From an uncultured archaeon (GTDB taxonomy: Archaea > Nanobdellota > Nanobdellia > Woesearchaeales > CAIVOO01): 64,000 nucleotides of DNA. How positions within the stretch are numbered: the stretch's first letter is position 1; each line of letters begins with the position of its first letter. Below, piece by piece: positions 55,501-64,000 of the stretch. Position numbers and translations under genes: made by a program. The stretch lies in NCBI GenBank assembly GCA_903904885.1, contig CAIVED010000024.1, forward strand, positions 62,001 to 126,000, read 5' to 3'. The notes below the pieces were generated by a model. It searched no databases, was not told where the DNA came from, and saw only the letters and a program-made list of their open reading frames with translations.

Positions 55501-58500
55501 TTGTACATGAAGTTGAATGGCAGTTCAGGAAGCATAATTATTAATGCGAAAACCCTATTCTCAACTAGCAGGACGATGCTTACCCCTGGGGGAATGGTTT
55601 TAGACTTAAATGATAAACCCAATCTTGTTTTTAGTGATGAATACGGCGATATCCGTTATTTTAGGCTTGACAGCAACGGGAATGTTGAAAAAAATGTAAA
55701 GTTTACCCATGATCTTATCAATCATTTTTTTAGCCCTTCTTTGGCAATAGACCCTGAAGAGAATGTTCATATTGCCTGGGCTTATACCAGCACGTTCGTG
55801 GAGAACCATGAAAGAAATATTTCCTACAGAAAATTAGATAAAAATGGAAATGTGCTGATAGAAAAGAAACTGCCTGTTAACGAAAAAAGCGGAACGCCTT
55901 ATCTTTCAATGAGCAATGATAGGAATATTGACCTGGTTTGGTACCTCTATTCCCAAAATGGTTCCACAATTTATCATACAACATTGGACAGGAACGGAAC
56001 GATTTTATCTGATTACGATAAGATAGTCACAACAGAAAAAATAACCTGGATTACAGGTACTGCAAAAAACAAAAATTATTATTCTTACATACTTGCAAGT
56101 AATGGTTCCAGATATTTTTATAATCTGCTGGACAAAGATATGAATCTGGTTATCGACAGCCTGAGGGTAAATAACAACAACGATTATGCCTGGGACCCAG
56201 GTTTTAGCTCAGCAATCTTGGATTCAAAAAATGTTTTGCACCTGATGAGCTCCCATTACCAAACTTCCCCAGCTCAAATATATTACACAAAGATAACCTG
56301 CGATTTTGATTATGACTCTGTCTACAATGATAATTGTCCTTTAGTGGCCAATCCTGATCAGAATGATTCTGATGGCGATGGAATCGGCGATGCCTGCGAT
56401 AACTGTCCAAGCACATACAATCCAGATCAAAATGATTCTGATGGAGATGGGCTTGGTGATGCCTGCGATAACTGCAAGATTGTTCCCAACCTTGACCAGT
56501 TAAATTCGGACAATGACACTTTTGGTGATGCCTGCGATAACTGCAAATTCACTAGCAACCAGAATCAGACAGATATGGATAATGACAGCGTCGGGGATTC
56601 CTGCGATAACTGCAAGGCCTTATTCAATCCCAATCAAAAAGATTATGACAAAGACGGAGTGGGGGATTACTGTGATAACTGCGGGCTTGTTCCTAACATT
56701 GATCAGCTGGACTATGATAGTGACTGGACTGGAGACGCCTGCGACAACTGCAGGCTTGTATCAAATACCAATCAAAGCGACATTGACGCAGACAGGATAG
56801 GGGATGCCTGCGACAACTGCAAAATTGTCCCCAATCCTGACCAGAATGACAGCGATATTGCAGATTCTACAATTGCAAACTGGAAGTTCAATGAAAATTC
56901 GGGAAACTATGCTTATGATGCAACGAAAAATGGGAACAATGGTACAGTCAATGGAGCCCAGTGGGCTTCGGGCATAATAGGCTCAGCATTGCATTTCGAC
57001 GGCATAAATGACAATGTCACAATCCCTGACACTTCAAGCCTTGACTCATTTGGTAATACACTAACAGTTAGCGCCTGGGTGAAGCCTGATTCTTTCACTT
57101 TCCCGGACAGCAACCCAGTAGTATACAAGGGGGCAAATTTGTGGGATCACAATTATGTTTTTAAAATATCAATAAGCAATGGAACTGTTATCTGGGGGGT
57201 TAATTATAATTCACCTATGCTTGGGGACGTAGAAGTCTGGTTTGCCGGAGGGAGCGTAAGCAAAAATCAGTGGTACAATCTTGCATTGACCTTTTCTGAA
57301 AGAACAGCAATAGGATACATAAATGGTGTTGAGGTGGCAAGAAAGACGGGATCAGGTATTTTGTCGAACTATCATCTTAAGGTTATGGCCGGGTCCCCGG
57401 TTATGATTGGAGGCGGCTTAAGGTCCAGCAGCACCGAGCATACTTATTTCAACGGCACAATAGACGAGGTTATGATAGCAAATACTGCCTATTCAAGCAC
57501 AGAAATTCTTAACATGTACAAGAAAAGCGTCTCTGGCTACGGCTATCTTGGCGACTGGGTTGGAGATGCTTGCGACAACTGCATTTCTGTAAACAATGCC
57601 GACCAGGCGGACGGGGACTCTGACAAGGTTGGCAACTCCTGCGATAAGTGCCTTTCCACGCCTTCAGGAGACATGGTGGATTTAAGCGGATGCTCCATAT
57701 GCAAAATCCTTCAGGGGAGGTTGGTTGCAAATTCAAACTTAACAATCTGCGGAAGGTCGTACCAGCTAAATGATTCCAATGGAAGCGGCCTGGTGGTTGT
57801 CAACGCAAGCAACATAACAATCGACTGCAGAAATTCAATCATAAACGGCTCTGGCAGAGGAGTGGCCTTTGTTTCAGGAGGGGCCTTGAACTGGTCCTAT
57901 GTGCAGCAGATTATTAATTCTACAAACATTAGCAGGAGGAATGAGTATAACCAAAGGCTCACTAACTCTTCAAAGTTTATAGATAATGTGGTGATTAAAA
58001 ACTGCGAGGTAAGCAATTATGGCATAGCATTTAACATGACTGCGGTCAGGAACCTTTCTTTTGAAAATAACACTATCCATGATGTCAACTCCGCATTGTT
58101 GCTCCTCAGTAAAAATTCTGTTGCAAAGGGCAACATAATCTATAACATAACCAAAGGGAACGTTTCCTTCCTTGGCCAGGACATATCCGGAATTGGGATA
58201 ATTGCAGGATGGAAAGATCTTGCTTTAAGGGGCAATGAGGTTTCTGGCTGCGAAGCGGGAGGAATCGGGCTGGTAGGAATGGGCAATGAGCTGTCAAACA
58301 ACACGATTTTCGGCAATAATAATTTCGGGGCCACAGCAATTACAACCTTTGACAGCAAAATAAATGACAATAACATCTCCGACAACCAGGGAACTGGATT
58401 GGGTTTGCTATGGTCGGACAATAATTCAATATACAACAATACCATAAATGGAAACTCGGGAACTGGACTAGCTCTTTATGAGGTATCATACAATTCAATA

Positions 58501-58956
58501 AAAGAAAACGCAATAAATTACAATGACGTTGGTGCTGTGCTTTCCGGCCTCTTTTCTCCGGGGCCGTCAAGGGAAAATATTTTCATAAACAACATAATGC
58601 TGGAAAATTCAAAATCAGGCATTGAATTCCGTGACGGCACGCTGGCAAACCTTTTTGCCCTTATAGCCGCGGGGATGAGCAAGGCTCTGACAGGAAAAAA
58701 TAATGTAAAAGCGCCTCAGGGGCATGTAATAACCAACAACACCATAGGGGGAAATTACTTGTATTCCTCTGCAGGTGCTCCTGATTTCGTGATAGCGAGC
58801 ACAAATAACGCAATATATGGAAACCTGGTTTACCTGAATAAATTTATGGGTGGCGGGGTTAGCGACACCACCGGAAGAAATATCTATTGCTACCAGAATA
58901 ACGGCAACCAGTATGCTCTTACTGCCATAAAAGCCCCTGGAGAATGCGGAAGCTGA
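52543..58956 (+). CDS. Giant surface protein: Ig-like repeats, M23 peptidase domain, TSP type-3 repeats, LamG domain, parallel beta-helix
   Basis: Five DTTAP..TI..PSNG..V repeats; NHTGIDIRASFGTPV...YAHLSK...GTPHLHFAVY; DNCPxxxNPDQNDSDGDGxGDACDNC repeats; LamG WKFNENSGN...; N-term signal peptide. Confidence 0.92.
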   Translation: MKKWAVGLVLIFIALIEATAILAADTTAPNVTIGSPSTGSIVGGNSVSVSASATDNVMVSSMKVFLTNSGGSTSQICNPSYGGSSLSCNWVSTSVSDGSYTITVHAWDNATPANDGSSHVTISVDNTAPSVYISAPPNGGTVSGSSVNIYSYASDNNAVSYMKIFLTNTATGITNQICNSRYDASSANCYWNSTSVSDGSYRITVHAWDAVGNDGSTYVSINVQNADLTPPTVTIQQPSNGAVLSNSVSIMASATDNEAVSYMKVFLTNSSGNTVQICNPSYGGSSLSCSWDSTTMPDGSYRITVHAWDTATPANDGSSYVSVTVRNADTTAPIVSIQQPSNGQTVSGSASIIASATDNVAVAYMKVFLTNSSGNTTQICDLKYNASSLACSWDSTATPNGSYTLTVHAWDVATNDGKAQVSITVNNQQNVSDNVSPAVTIMSPLNLQTVSAIVPITATATDNVAVAYMKVFLTNSLGNTTQICDLRYNASSLGCSWDSTNVSDGDYKITVHAWDTSMNDGKSDINVTIENICTPGVGMPLAGMTIPGSLIVPNGLYGWRWRNNSWQNHTGIDIRASFGTPVFATEEGFVSSHSYLNDLGYYVCVGHTGNYSTVYAHLSKNDYFNDSQTVCRGQLIGNTGISGDYGGTPHLHFAVYNGKYCVAKPGFRHPCIYLGVGNYYDCNSPYSSTQQNSGNTSNKTTVSVPAVINKSVTKAIMYLEWAGDNPGFTIKYPNGTEIGPNVSGQGITYVENDTYKYYEIENPDIGNWTMDLRSSDNGTDYTLSLFLFENESEANATNQTYLAIKEIPAISVEEGSLVIVNVMVENATGNVTYFINDSRFNQSGNVFTWATKVGDYGAYSFLVTASDGSSNASKNVTVTVSRSKNPQCIWEDKQITRDNYSTHYDALEAMDLFGNVHIVFNDVPSGASYQNITYVKLYKNGSLSAEKILRKATNSVELYHGSLETDSNNNLHLLWTEMSSDGSTNLLYMKLNGSSGSIIINAKTLFSTSRTMLTPGGMVLDLNDKPNLVFSDEYGDIRYFRLDSNGNVEKNVKFTHDLINHFFSPSLAIDPEENVHIAWAYTSTFVENHERNISYRKLDKNGNVLIEKKLPVNEKSGTPYLSMSNDRNIDLVWYLYSQNGSTIYHTTLDRNGTILSDYDKIVTTEKITWITGTAKNKNYYSYILASNGSRYFYNLLDKDMNLVIDSLRVNNNNDYAWDPGFSSAILDSKNVLHLMSSHYQTSPAQIYYTKITCDFDYDSVYNDNCPLVANPDQNDSDGDGIGDACDNCPSTYNPDQNDSDGDGLGDACDNCKIVPNLDQLNSDNDTFGDACDNCKFTSNQNQTDMDNDSVGDSCDNCKALFNPNQKDYDKDGVGDYCDNCGLVPNIDQLDYDSDWTGDACDNCRLVSNTNQSDIDADRIGDACDNCKIVPNPDQNDSDIADSTIANWKFNENSGNYAYDATKNGNNGTVNGAQWASGIIGSALHFDGINDNVTIPDTSSLDSFGNTLTVSAWVKPDSFTFPDSNPVVYKGANLWDHNYVFKISISNGTVIWGVNYNSPMLGDVEVWFAGGSVSKNQWYNLALTFSERTAIGYINGVEVARKTGSGILSNYHLKVMAGSPVMIGGGLRSSSTEHTYFNGTIDEVMIANTAYSSTEILNMYKKSVSGYGYLGDWVGDACDNCISVNNADQADGDSDKVGNSCDKCLSTPSGDMVDLSGCSICKILQGRLVANSNLTICGRSYQLNDSNGSGLVVVNASNITIDCRNSIINGSGRGVAFVSGGALNWSYVQQIINSTNISRRNEYNQRLTNSSKFIDNVVIKNCEVSNYGIAFNMTAVRNLSFENNTIHDVNSALLLLSKNSVAKGNIIYNITKGNVSFLGQDISGIGIIAGWKDLALRGNEVSGCEAGGIGLVGMGNELSNNTIFGNNNFGATAITTFDSKINDNNISDNQGTGLGLLWSDNNSIYNNTINGNSGTGLALYEVSYNSIKENAINYNDVGAVLSGLFSPGPSRENIFINNIMLENSKSGIEFRDGTLANLFALIAAGMSKALTGKNNVKAPQGHVITNNTIGGNYLYSSAGAPDFVIASTNNAIYGNLVYLNKFMGGGVSDTTGRNIYCYQNNGNQYALTAIKAPGECGS

Positions 58957-58959
58957 GTT

Positions 58960-59970
58960 TTAATACTCCATCTCCGTCCTCAGCTCAACCAGCGCAAGCG
59001 TGAACTTGCTAATCATCATCAAATGCCTCAGTATGCTGAAGCTTTCATCTGTCAGCCGTGTTCTCATTTCAACGTGCTTTTCATAAAGCTGGACGTCCCT
59101 GTTTCCGAACTCTACTGCAAGGGCGTGGCTGAATTTGTAATACATATGGTAGTAAAGCTCAAAGTGCCCTTTTACCTCTTTCAAAAACCCAAGAATGTCC
59201 TTCACTGGCTTTTTTGAAAGCGCAATATGCTTTCCTACGTATTTGCATTCATCCCCGATAAGCTCCAAAAGAAAAAGGGTTGAAAAAATAAGCGGCTTCT
59301 TTGATTCGTTCGGAAAATTGTTTGCCTTGTTCATTATCCTGGAGCAATAGTCAACAAATTTGTCAACAGTCAGGTCAATTGTATGAATCTCCTTGCAGAG
59401 GGAAGAGTCCTTTATCTGGTTTTTTTCTATTGCTTCCCTGAGCCGGTCAAACATCTGCATTATGACAAGAAATATTCTTCTCATGGAATTGTCAAACTCT
59501 TTCATGGAAATCTCTCCCATTTCCCGGATGATGCAGTAGTTCTCGCTTGCCTCAACCAGCTCAAATCCTATGAACCTGTTGACGATTTCCTGGACAATCA
59601 CAACTGCGGGCTTGGGAAGAATCTTTTCCCCCAATTTAGAATAATCAAAAAGTGTCGTGTAATAATGGTATGCATCCTCGTATTTTTTCGACGGGTCAAA
59701 GGTCACTTTTATTTCATTGCATCCTGACCTGTATGCCGACTGGAAAAATCTCCAGAACATAGGGACTGTCAGATTTGTTATGTCAAATTCAGCGTATTTT
59801 TCCTTTTCCCGCTGGGTTCCCTTTAGAACTAAAGTGCCGTCTCTCTCAAAGAGATCGATTTCGTCGCCGGCGTTGATGTTGAACTTTTCAGTCCACTTCT
59901 TCGGCAGCGTTATCGTCAGAGTATTGTTCCCCTGTTTTATGACTTTTCTTGCGCCGTTTTCAGCAGCCAT
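58960..59970 (-). CDS. AbrB-domain PhoU-like phosphate regulator
   Basis: ARKVIKQGNNTLTITLPKKWTEKFNINAGDEIDLFERDGTLVL; helical PhoU-like remainder. Confidence 0.85.
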   Translation of the reverse strand: MAAENGARKVIKQGNNTLTITLPKKWTEKFNINAGDEIDLFERDGTLVLKGTQREKEKYAEFDITNLTVPMFWRFFQSAYRSGCNEIKVTFDPSKKYEDAYHYYTTLFDYSKLGEKILPKPAVVIVQEIVNRFIGFELVEASENYCIIREMGEISMKEFDNSMRRIFLVIMQMFDRLREAIEKNQIKDSSLCKEIHTIDLTVDKFVDYCSRIMNKANNFPNESKKPLIFSTLFLLELIGDECKYVGKHIALSKKPVKDILGFLKEVKGHFELYYHMYYKFSHALAVEFGNRDVQLYEKHVEMRTRLTDESFSILRHLMMISKFTLALVELRTEMEY

Positions 59971-60043
59971 AGTTTAAGCCTGATTATGAAAGGGTAATGT
60001 TGATGAACTATATAAATTTAACGTTAATACTATTGTTTGGGGT

Positions 60044-60083
60044 AAAAATATATCTCAATATACAAAAATATATCTCAATATAT
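60044..60083. repeat. 20-bp tandem duplication (AAAAATATATCTCAATATAY x2)
   Basis: Two adjacent units differing only in last base. Confidence 0.85.
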
Positions 60084-60166
60084 AAACTATTCATGAATGT
60101 GCGTATTATTGCGCTCTATTTTCAATATGGAGAAATTCTATATCTTTGCCCGGATAAACTAGCTGA

Positions 60167-60598
60167 ATGGACGTGCTGAAGCTTTCTGATGTGCCTGCGC
60201 TTGTGGAGATAATTGGCAAGCTGTTCCTGCAAGTCAGGAGAAAGGGCAAGAATGATGAGTATTCTGAGGAAATATGCGAAGACACTGTTTACCATTGCCA
60301 TCTTGGCAATGGAGAGCACATACTCCACACAGTCAAGGCAGAAGCCGCTGGCATTTACATAATCCAGCAGGTTGAGTCAAAAAACGGCGTTGGAAGCTGC
60401 TGTTTTTCTGCCTACAAAGCAGACCTGCAGGCAAGGTCCGCAGAAACCCTTTTTGCATCAACGCCTATAAAGGACTGTCCGGAAGTCGCGGCAACGTTTG
60501 CGGTTTCAAAAATAGTCCATGATTTGAAATGCTGCGGGAATCTTGAGCGGGAAATTTACAGCCCGCTGTTTGCGGGAAGATTGGGGGTGAGGAAATGA
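60167..60598 (+). CDS. Hypothetical protein
   Basis: 143 aa ORF. Confidence 0.6.
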   Translation: MDVLKLSDVPALVEIIGKLFLQVRRKGKNDEYSEEICEDTVYHCHLGNGEHILHTVKAEAAGIYIIQQVESKNGVGSCCFSAYKADLQARSAETLFASTPIKDCPEVAATFAVSKIVHDLKCCGNLEREIYSPLFAGRLGVRK

Positions 60599-61488
60599 AC
60601 ATGAGAAGTCTAGATGAAGAAGTGGCGAGAGTTCATAGACGGATGTTTTTATCAGGGCTGGGCAGGGCTGCAGGAGGCTTAGCTGCTGCGCAGATTCTTG
60701 GGTCGGGAATTTTTGGCTGCAGAAAGGACGACAAATGCGACAAGGAAGGAACTATGGGCTTTGACGAAAACAGCCTAACCCTGACGCCGAATCCTACGAA
60801 GGGAGAAAATATCGTTAAACTTGAGTGGGACATAACTATTCTTGGCTCGGGAGATTCAAGGGGCGGAGCTTTGTACATTGATTCAAGATTCTGCGGCAAT
60901 TTCCTCCCGAAAGACGGGAGCTTTAACAGCCCCAGAGAGGTTCTGGTTGCAACCTTAGACATAAACAAGCTTGGGCTGGAGATTGGAAAAAGGCACTATC
61001 TTGCGCTTGTGCCCAAGACAGAGGAAGGCTGCGTTGAAGACTTCGGACCCTATTCTACTGAGTATCTTTATCCAACGACCAAAAATATGCTGGCAACAAC
61101 TGACTGGAGCCTTTTCAACAGGGCTTTTATAGACGGTGGAGGGCCAGGGGGCTTTGTAAACTTCTCATGGGATGGTGCCGGCGTAAATGCGGAATATGAC
61201 TTCAAGGGAGGGCCTACAACATTTAACTTAAGGGCTGCAACCTGGGGAGAGGGTCAGGGAGTTCTGGACCTTTATGTTTACCTTGACTATTACAATTCCT
61301 ATCAGTGGCATGTCCCAGTGGACCCTCTGGATGAAGCCGGTAGGAGAAAGCACCCCGTAGAAGGATGGCATGACTACTCTATTCAGGCAGACATACCTGC
61401 CGGAAAAAGAATGATTAACATTGTTTATTCGAACGATGGCTGGAGCAGGGACGTTCATCTTGACCGTTTGGAGATAATTGAACCCTGA
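60595..61488 (+). CDS. Putative Tat-exported lipoprotein
   Basis: HRRMFLSGLGRAAGGLAAAQILGSGIFGC (twin Arg + lipobox). Confidence 0.65.
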   Translation: MNMRSLDEEVARVHRRMFLSGLGRAAGGLAAAQILGSGIFGCRKDDKCDKEGTMGFDENSLTLTPNPTKGENIVKLEWDITILGSGDSRGGALYIDSRFCGNFLPKDGSFNSPREVLVATLDINKLGLEIGKRHYLALVPKTEEGCVEDFGPYSTEYLYPTTKNMLATTDWSLFNRAFIDGGGPGGFVNFSWDGAGVNAEYDFKGGPTTFNLRAATWGEGQGVLDLYVYLDYYNSYQWHVPVDPLDEAGRRKHPVEGWHDYSIQADIPAGKRMINIVYSNDGWSRDVHLDRLEIIEP

Positions 61489-62161
61489 TTTCAAAATGAA
61501 TCCGGAAAAAGAATGGAAGAGGATTTCGCCGCATAATCATACTGCTGCCTACTCCGGCTGCTCCGAAATATCCCCCCTAAACCTTATTGCAGGCAGTGCG
61601 CAGGCAGGGCTTCACGGATTGATTGTAACAGAGCACAACCACCTCTGGGATTCTGAAGAACTTAGCCAGCTTAAGCAAAGGGCTGTGAGGGAAAAGCTAT
61701 GCCCTCCTGATTTCCTGCTATTTGCAGGAAGGGAAGTTACAGCAACAGCAGGAGGAAAAACAGCCCATGCCCTTGTTTTTGGCTATAACGGGAACATTCC
61801 TGTTGGGATGGATTTGACGGCGCTATGCAATTATGTTCATGATAGGAATGGGGTAATCGTTCTGGCCCATCCCTGCCGAAACAGCGGCAGGCAGATAGAA
61901 AGATTCTGGGAATATCCCGCAGACGGCGCAGAGTTCTACAGCCAGAACCAGCAAAATCCGGTTATGAAGCAGCTGACAGCACGCTACAGGCCAAACTTTG
62001 CGCTATTCGGCTCTGACGACGTTCACAAGGAGGAGCACATCGGCCATTTCATAACGCTGTTTCCCTATTGGGTCAGAACAGAGGAGGATTTGGTTGAGGC
62101 AATCAGGTTGAGGTCGGTTAGGCCGCACGAGATTGGCAAAAAGATTTACCATATACAATAA
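61478..62161 (+). CDS. PHP-domain phosphoesterase
   Basis: PHNHTAAYSG, IVTEHNHL, VIVLAHPCR, FALFGSDDVHK. Confidence 0.85.
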   Translation: MNPDFKMNPEKEWKRISPHNHTAAYSGCSEISPLNLIAGSAQAGLHGLIVTEHNHLWDSEELSQLKQRAVREKLCPPDFLLFAGREVTATAGGKTAHALVFGYNGNIPVGMDLTALCNYVHDRNGVIVLAHPCRNSGRQIERFWEYPADGAEFYSQNQQNPVMKQLTARYRPNFALFGSDDVHKEEHIGHFITLFPYWVRTEEDLVEAIRLRSVRPHEIGKKIYHIQ

Positions 62162-62192
62162 TTATTTAAACCAATTTTTCAATTATTAATGC

Positions 62193-64000
62193 ATGATTCT
62201 CAAATCCCTCAAGCTGAACAACATTCGAAGCTACATAGACGAGGAAATCCATTTCCCCGAGGGCTCTGTTTTATTGTCAGGCGACATCGGCGCCGGAAAG
62301 TCAACAATCCTCATGGCGATCGAGTTTGCCCTTTTCGGAATAATGCGGGCGGAATTCTCAGGGGCGTCTTTGCTGAGAAACGGAAAAAATTCAGGCTATG
62401 TACAGCTTTCGATGAATGTCGAAGGAAAGGAAATCACAATCAAAAGAATGCTGAAAAGGCAAAAAGAGGGGGTCAAGCAGGAGGCAGGTTCAATAATCAT
62501 CGACGGAATCCAATCTGATTTAACCCCCCAGGAATTGAAATCAAAAATAATCTCGCTAATCGGCTATCCGGATGTGCTCACCGCGGCAAAATCACTGATT
62601 TTCCGATATACTGTTTACACACCCCAGGAAGAGATGAAAAAAATAATCTTTGACGATTCTTCCGAGAGATTAAACAACATAAGAAAAATATTCGGAGTGG
62701 ACAAGTACAAGACAATTGTTTCAAATTCTGAGATAGTCGCAAGAAAGCTTGGGGAGGAGAAGCGGGTGCTTTCGGAAAGAATTATTGATTTGGACGAAAA
62801 GATAAAGCAGAGGGACAGCTATGGAAGTGAAATAAAAGCCCTGAATGAAAAACTTGCCGCATTGTCTCTCGAGATAAAAAACGTAGCATCCAATGCAGAG
62901 TCAAAAAAGCAGGAGCTCTCCCTGAAGGAAAAAAGGTTCACAGAGTTTGTCACGCTCCGAAACGAGCTTGAGGTTATCAAGGTCAGGCTCTTTGAAAAGG
63001 ATGCCCAGAAGAGCAGGATTGAAATAGAGTTTGAATCGCTGAAAAAGGAGATGGAAATAATTTCAAAAAAGGCCCAGGAAATCGACATTCTTGTTTCGCT
63101 TGAGGGGCTTGAGCAGGGGCTGGAAGCGGACGAGAAAAAATACAATGAAATGCTTACAAGCCTGTCTGTGCTGAGGTCAAAGGAAGCGGAGATAGATGAA
63201 AGGGCAAGGAACCTCAACGAGGAAATTGCTGCATTGGACAAAAAAATAAAGGACAATTCCTCCGGCTCTTCAAAACTGTATGAAATGAGAAAAATAATTT
63301 CCCAGAAAGAAATTCTCGAGGGAAAGTTTAATTCCGCCAAGGAAGAGCTGCTTAAACTAAGCGCAGAAATATCTGCAAAGGATGCGGTCAGGAAAATAAG
63401 CGCGGAATTGAAAGACAAAATCCTTGCACTGGAAAAGTGCCCCCTCTGCTGCCAGCCTATTTTTGAGGGCCAGAAAATCGGCATAAAGGAGGAGCAGGAG
63501 AAAATGCTGGCCGGGCTGAACAGCGATATCGCAGGGTTTTTGTCAAAAAAAACATCTGCCGAATCCGAGGCAAAGGAAATTGAAAAGAAGGTCAGGGAAA
63601 TAGCCGAGCTTGAGAAAGAGGCAAAGAAAATAGAGGGAGAACTGTCAGCCCAGGCGTTCCTGAACGAAAGCCATAATGAAAAGAAAATCAAGATAACTGA
63701 AATTTCAAAGCAGCGGGATGAAATCGCCGCTAAAATAAAGGAAATGTCTGGCATGGAAAAGCTCCACGGGCAGATTAAAGGCAGGAAAGAGGTTCTCAAA
63801 AAAGCCCGGGACATCGAGGCTGCGAGAAAGACGCTGGAAGGCAAGAATGAAACAAGGAAAAAGCTTGAAACTGAGGTAACAGCAATAGCAAAGGACATTC
63901 TGGCAATACTTGACTCTGAAAAAACAATGATGCTGAGGCTTGACGGCTACAGGAACTGCGATAGGGAGCTTGAAAATTCAAGAAAGGAGATGGAAAGCTG
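62193..64000 (+). CDS. rad50: Rad50-like SMC ATPase (runs off window)
   Basis: MILKSLKLNNIRSYIDEEIHFPEGSVLLSGDIGAGKSTILMAIEFALFG; coiled coil with CPLC zinc hook. Confidence 0.92.
   Translation, partial: MILKSLKLNNIRSYIDEEIHFPEGSVLLSGDIGAGKSTILMAIEFALFGIMRAEFSGASLLRNGKNSGYVQLSMNVEGKEITIKRMLKRQKEGVKQEAGSIIIDGIQSDLTPQELKSKIISLIGYPDVLTAAKSLIFRYTVYTPQEEMKKIIFDDSSERLNNIRKIFGVDKYKTIVSNSEIVARKLGEEKRVLSERIIDLDEKIKQRDSYGSEIKALNEKLAALSLEIKNVASNAESKKQELSLKEKRFTEFVTLRNELEVIKVRLFEKDAQKSRIEIEFESLKKEMEIISKKAQEIDILVSLEGLEQGLEADEKKYNEMLTSLSVLRSKEAEIDERARNLNEEIAALDKKIKDNSSGSSKLYEMRKIISQKEILEGKFNSAKEELLKLSAEISAKDAVRKISAELKDKILALEKCPLCCQPIFEGQKIGIKEEQEKMLAGLNSDIAGFLSKKTSAESEAKEIEKKVREIAELEKEAKKIEGELSAQAFLNESHNEKKIKITEISKQRDEIAAKIKEMSGMEKLHGQIKGRKEVLKKARDIEAARKTLEGKNETRKKLETEVTAIAKDILAILDSEKTMMLRLDGYRNCDRELENSRKEMES

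Noticed and set aside
62189-62518. 109-aa ORF MHDSQIPQAEQ...
   Set aside because: Out of frame with the Rad50 Walker A reading frame that starts at 62193.
62819-63898. 359-aa minus-strand ORF opposite rad50
   Set aside because: Ser/Phe-rich shadow translation of the coiled-coil gene; no start context or domain.

Overview
This 64 kb window is densely coded and archaeal. Diagnostic genes are TFB, ribosomal protein L15e, cupin-type phosphoglucose isomerase, EndoQ, AMP phosphorylase and a Rad50 with a CPLC hook. Many small proteins and giant surface proteins suggest a DPANN-like lineage, but that placement is inference. Ordinary content: two tRNAs (Val-GAC, Ser-TGA), nucleotide salvage genes (AMP phosphorylase, MTAP, APT, a dCMP-type deaminase), DNA repair genes (Nth, OGG1-like, MGMT, EndoQ, Rad50), sugar-phosphate genes (PGI, ROK kinase), two kinase genes, and three giant surface proteins: a PKD/Ig-like protein with pentapeptide-like repeats, an eight-dockerin protein, and an Ig/M23/TSP3/LamG/beta-helix protein. 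Accessory content: (1) a ~7.8 kb transposon-like island (about 17420-25237) with 11-bp core inverted termini, a 9-bp target duplication and one DDE transposase, carrying ParA, a PIN-like gene, Cys-motif proteins and regulators, inserted directly upstream of the TFB promoter; (2) a family of ~150-200 bp intergenic structured repeats (three copies), one of which contains a 57-bp double-hairpin element that also occurs alone after the dockerin gene, with compensatory stem changes; (3) a 10-codon lysine-rich micro-ORF (MAKKKKAKKK) followed by an intrinsic-terminator-like hairpin. All calls come from reading the sequence; no database search was run.
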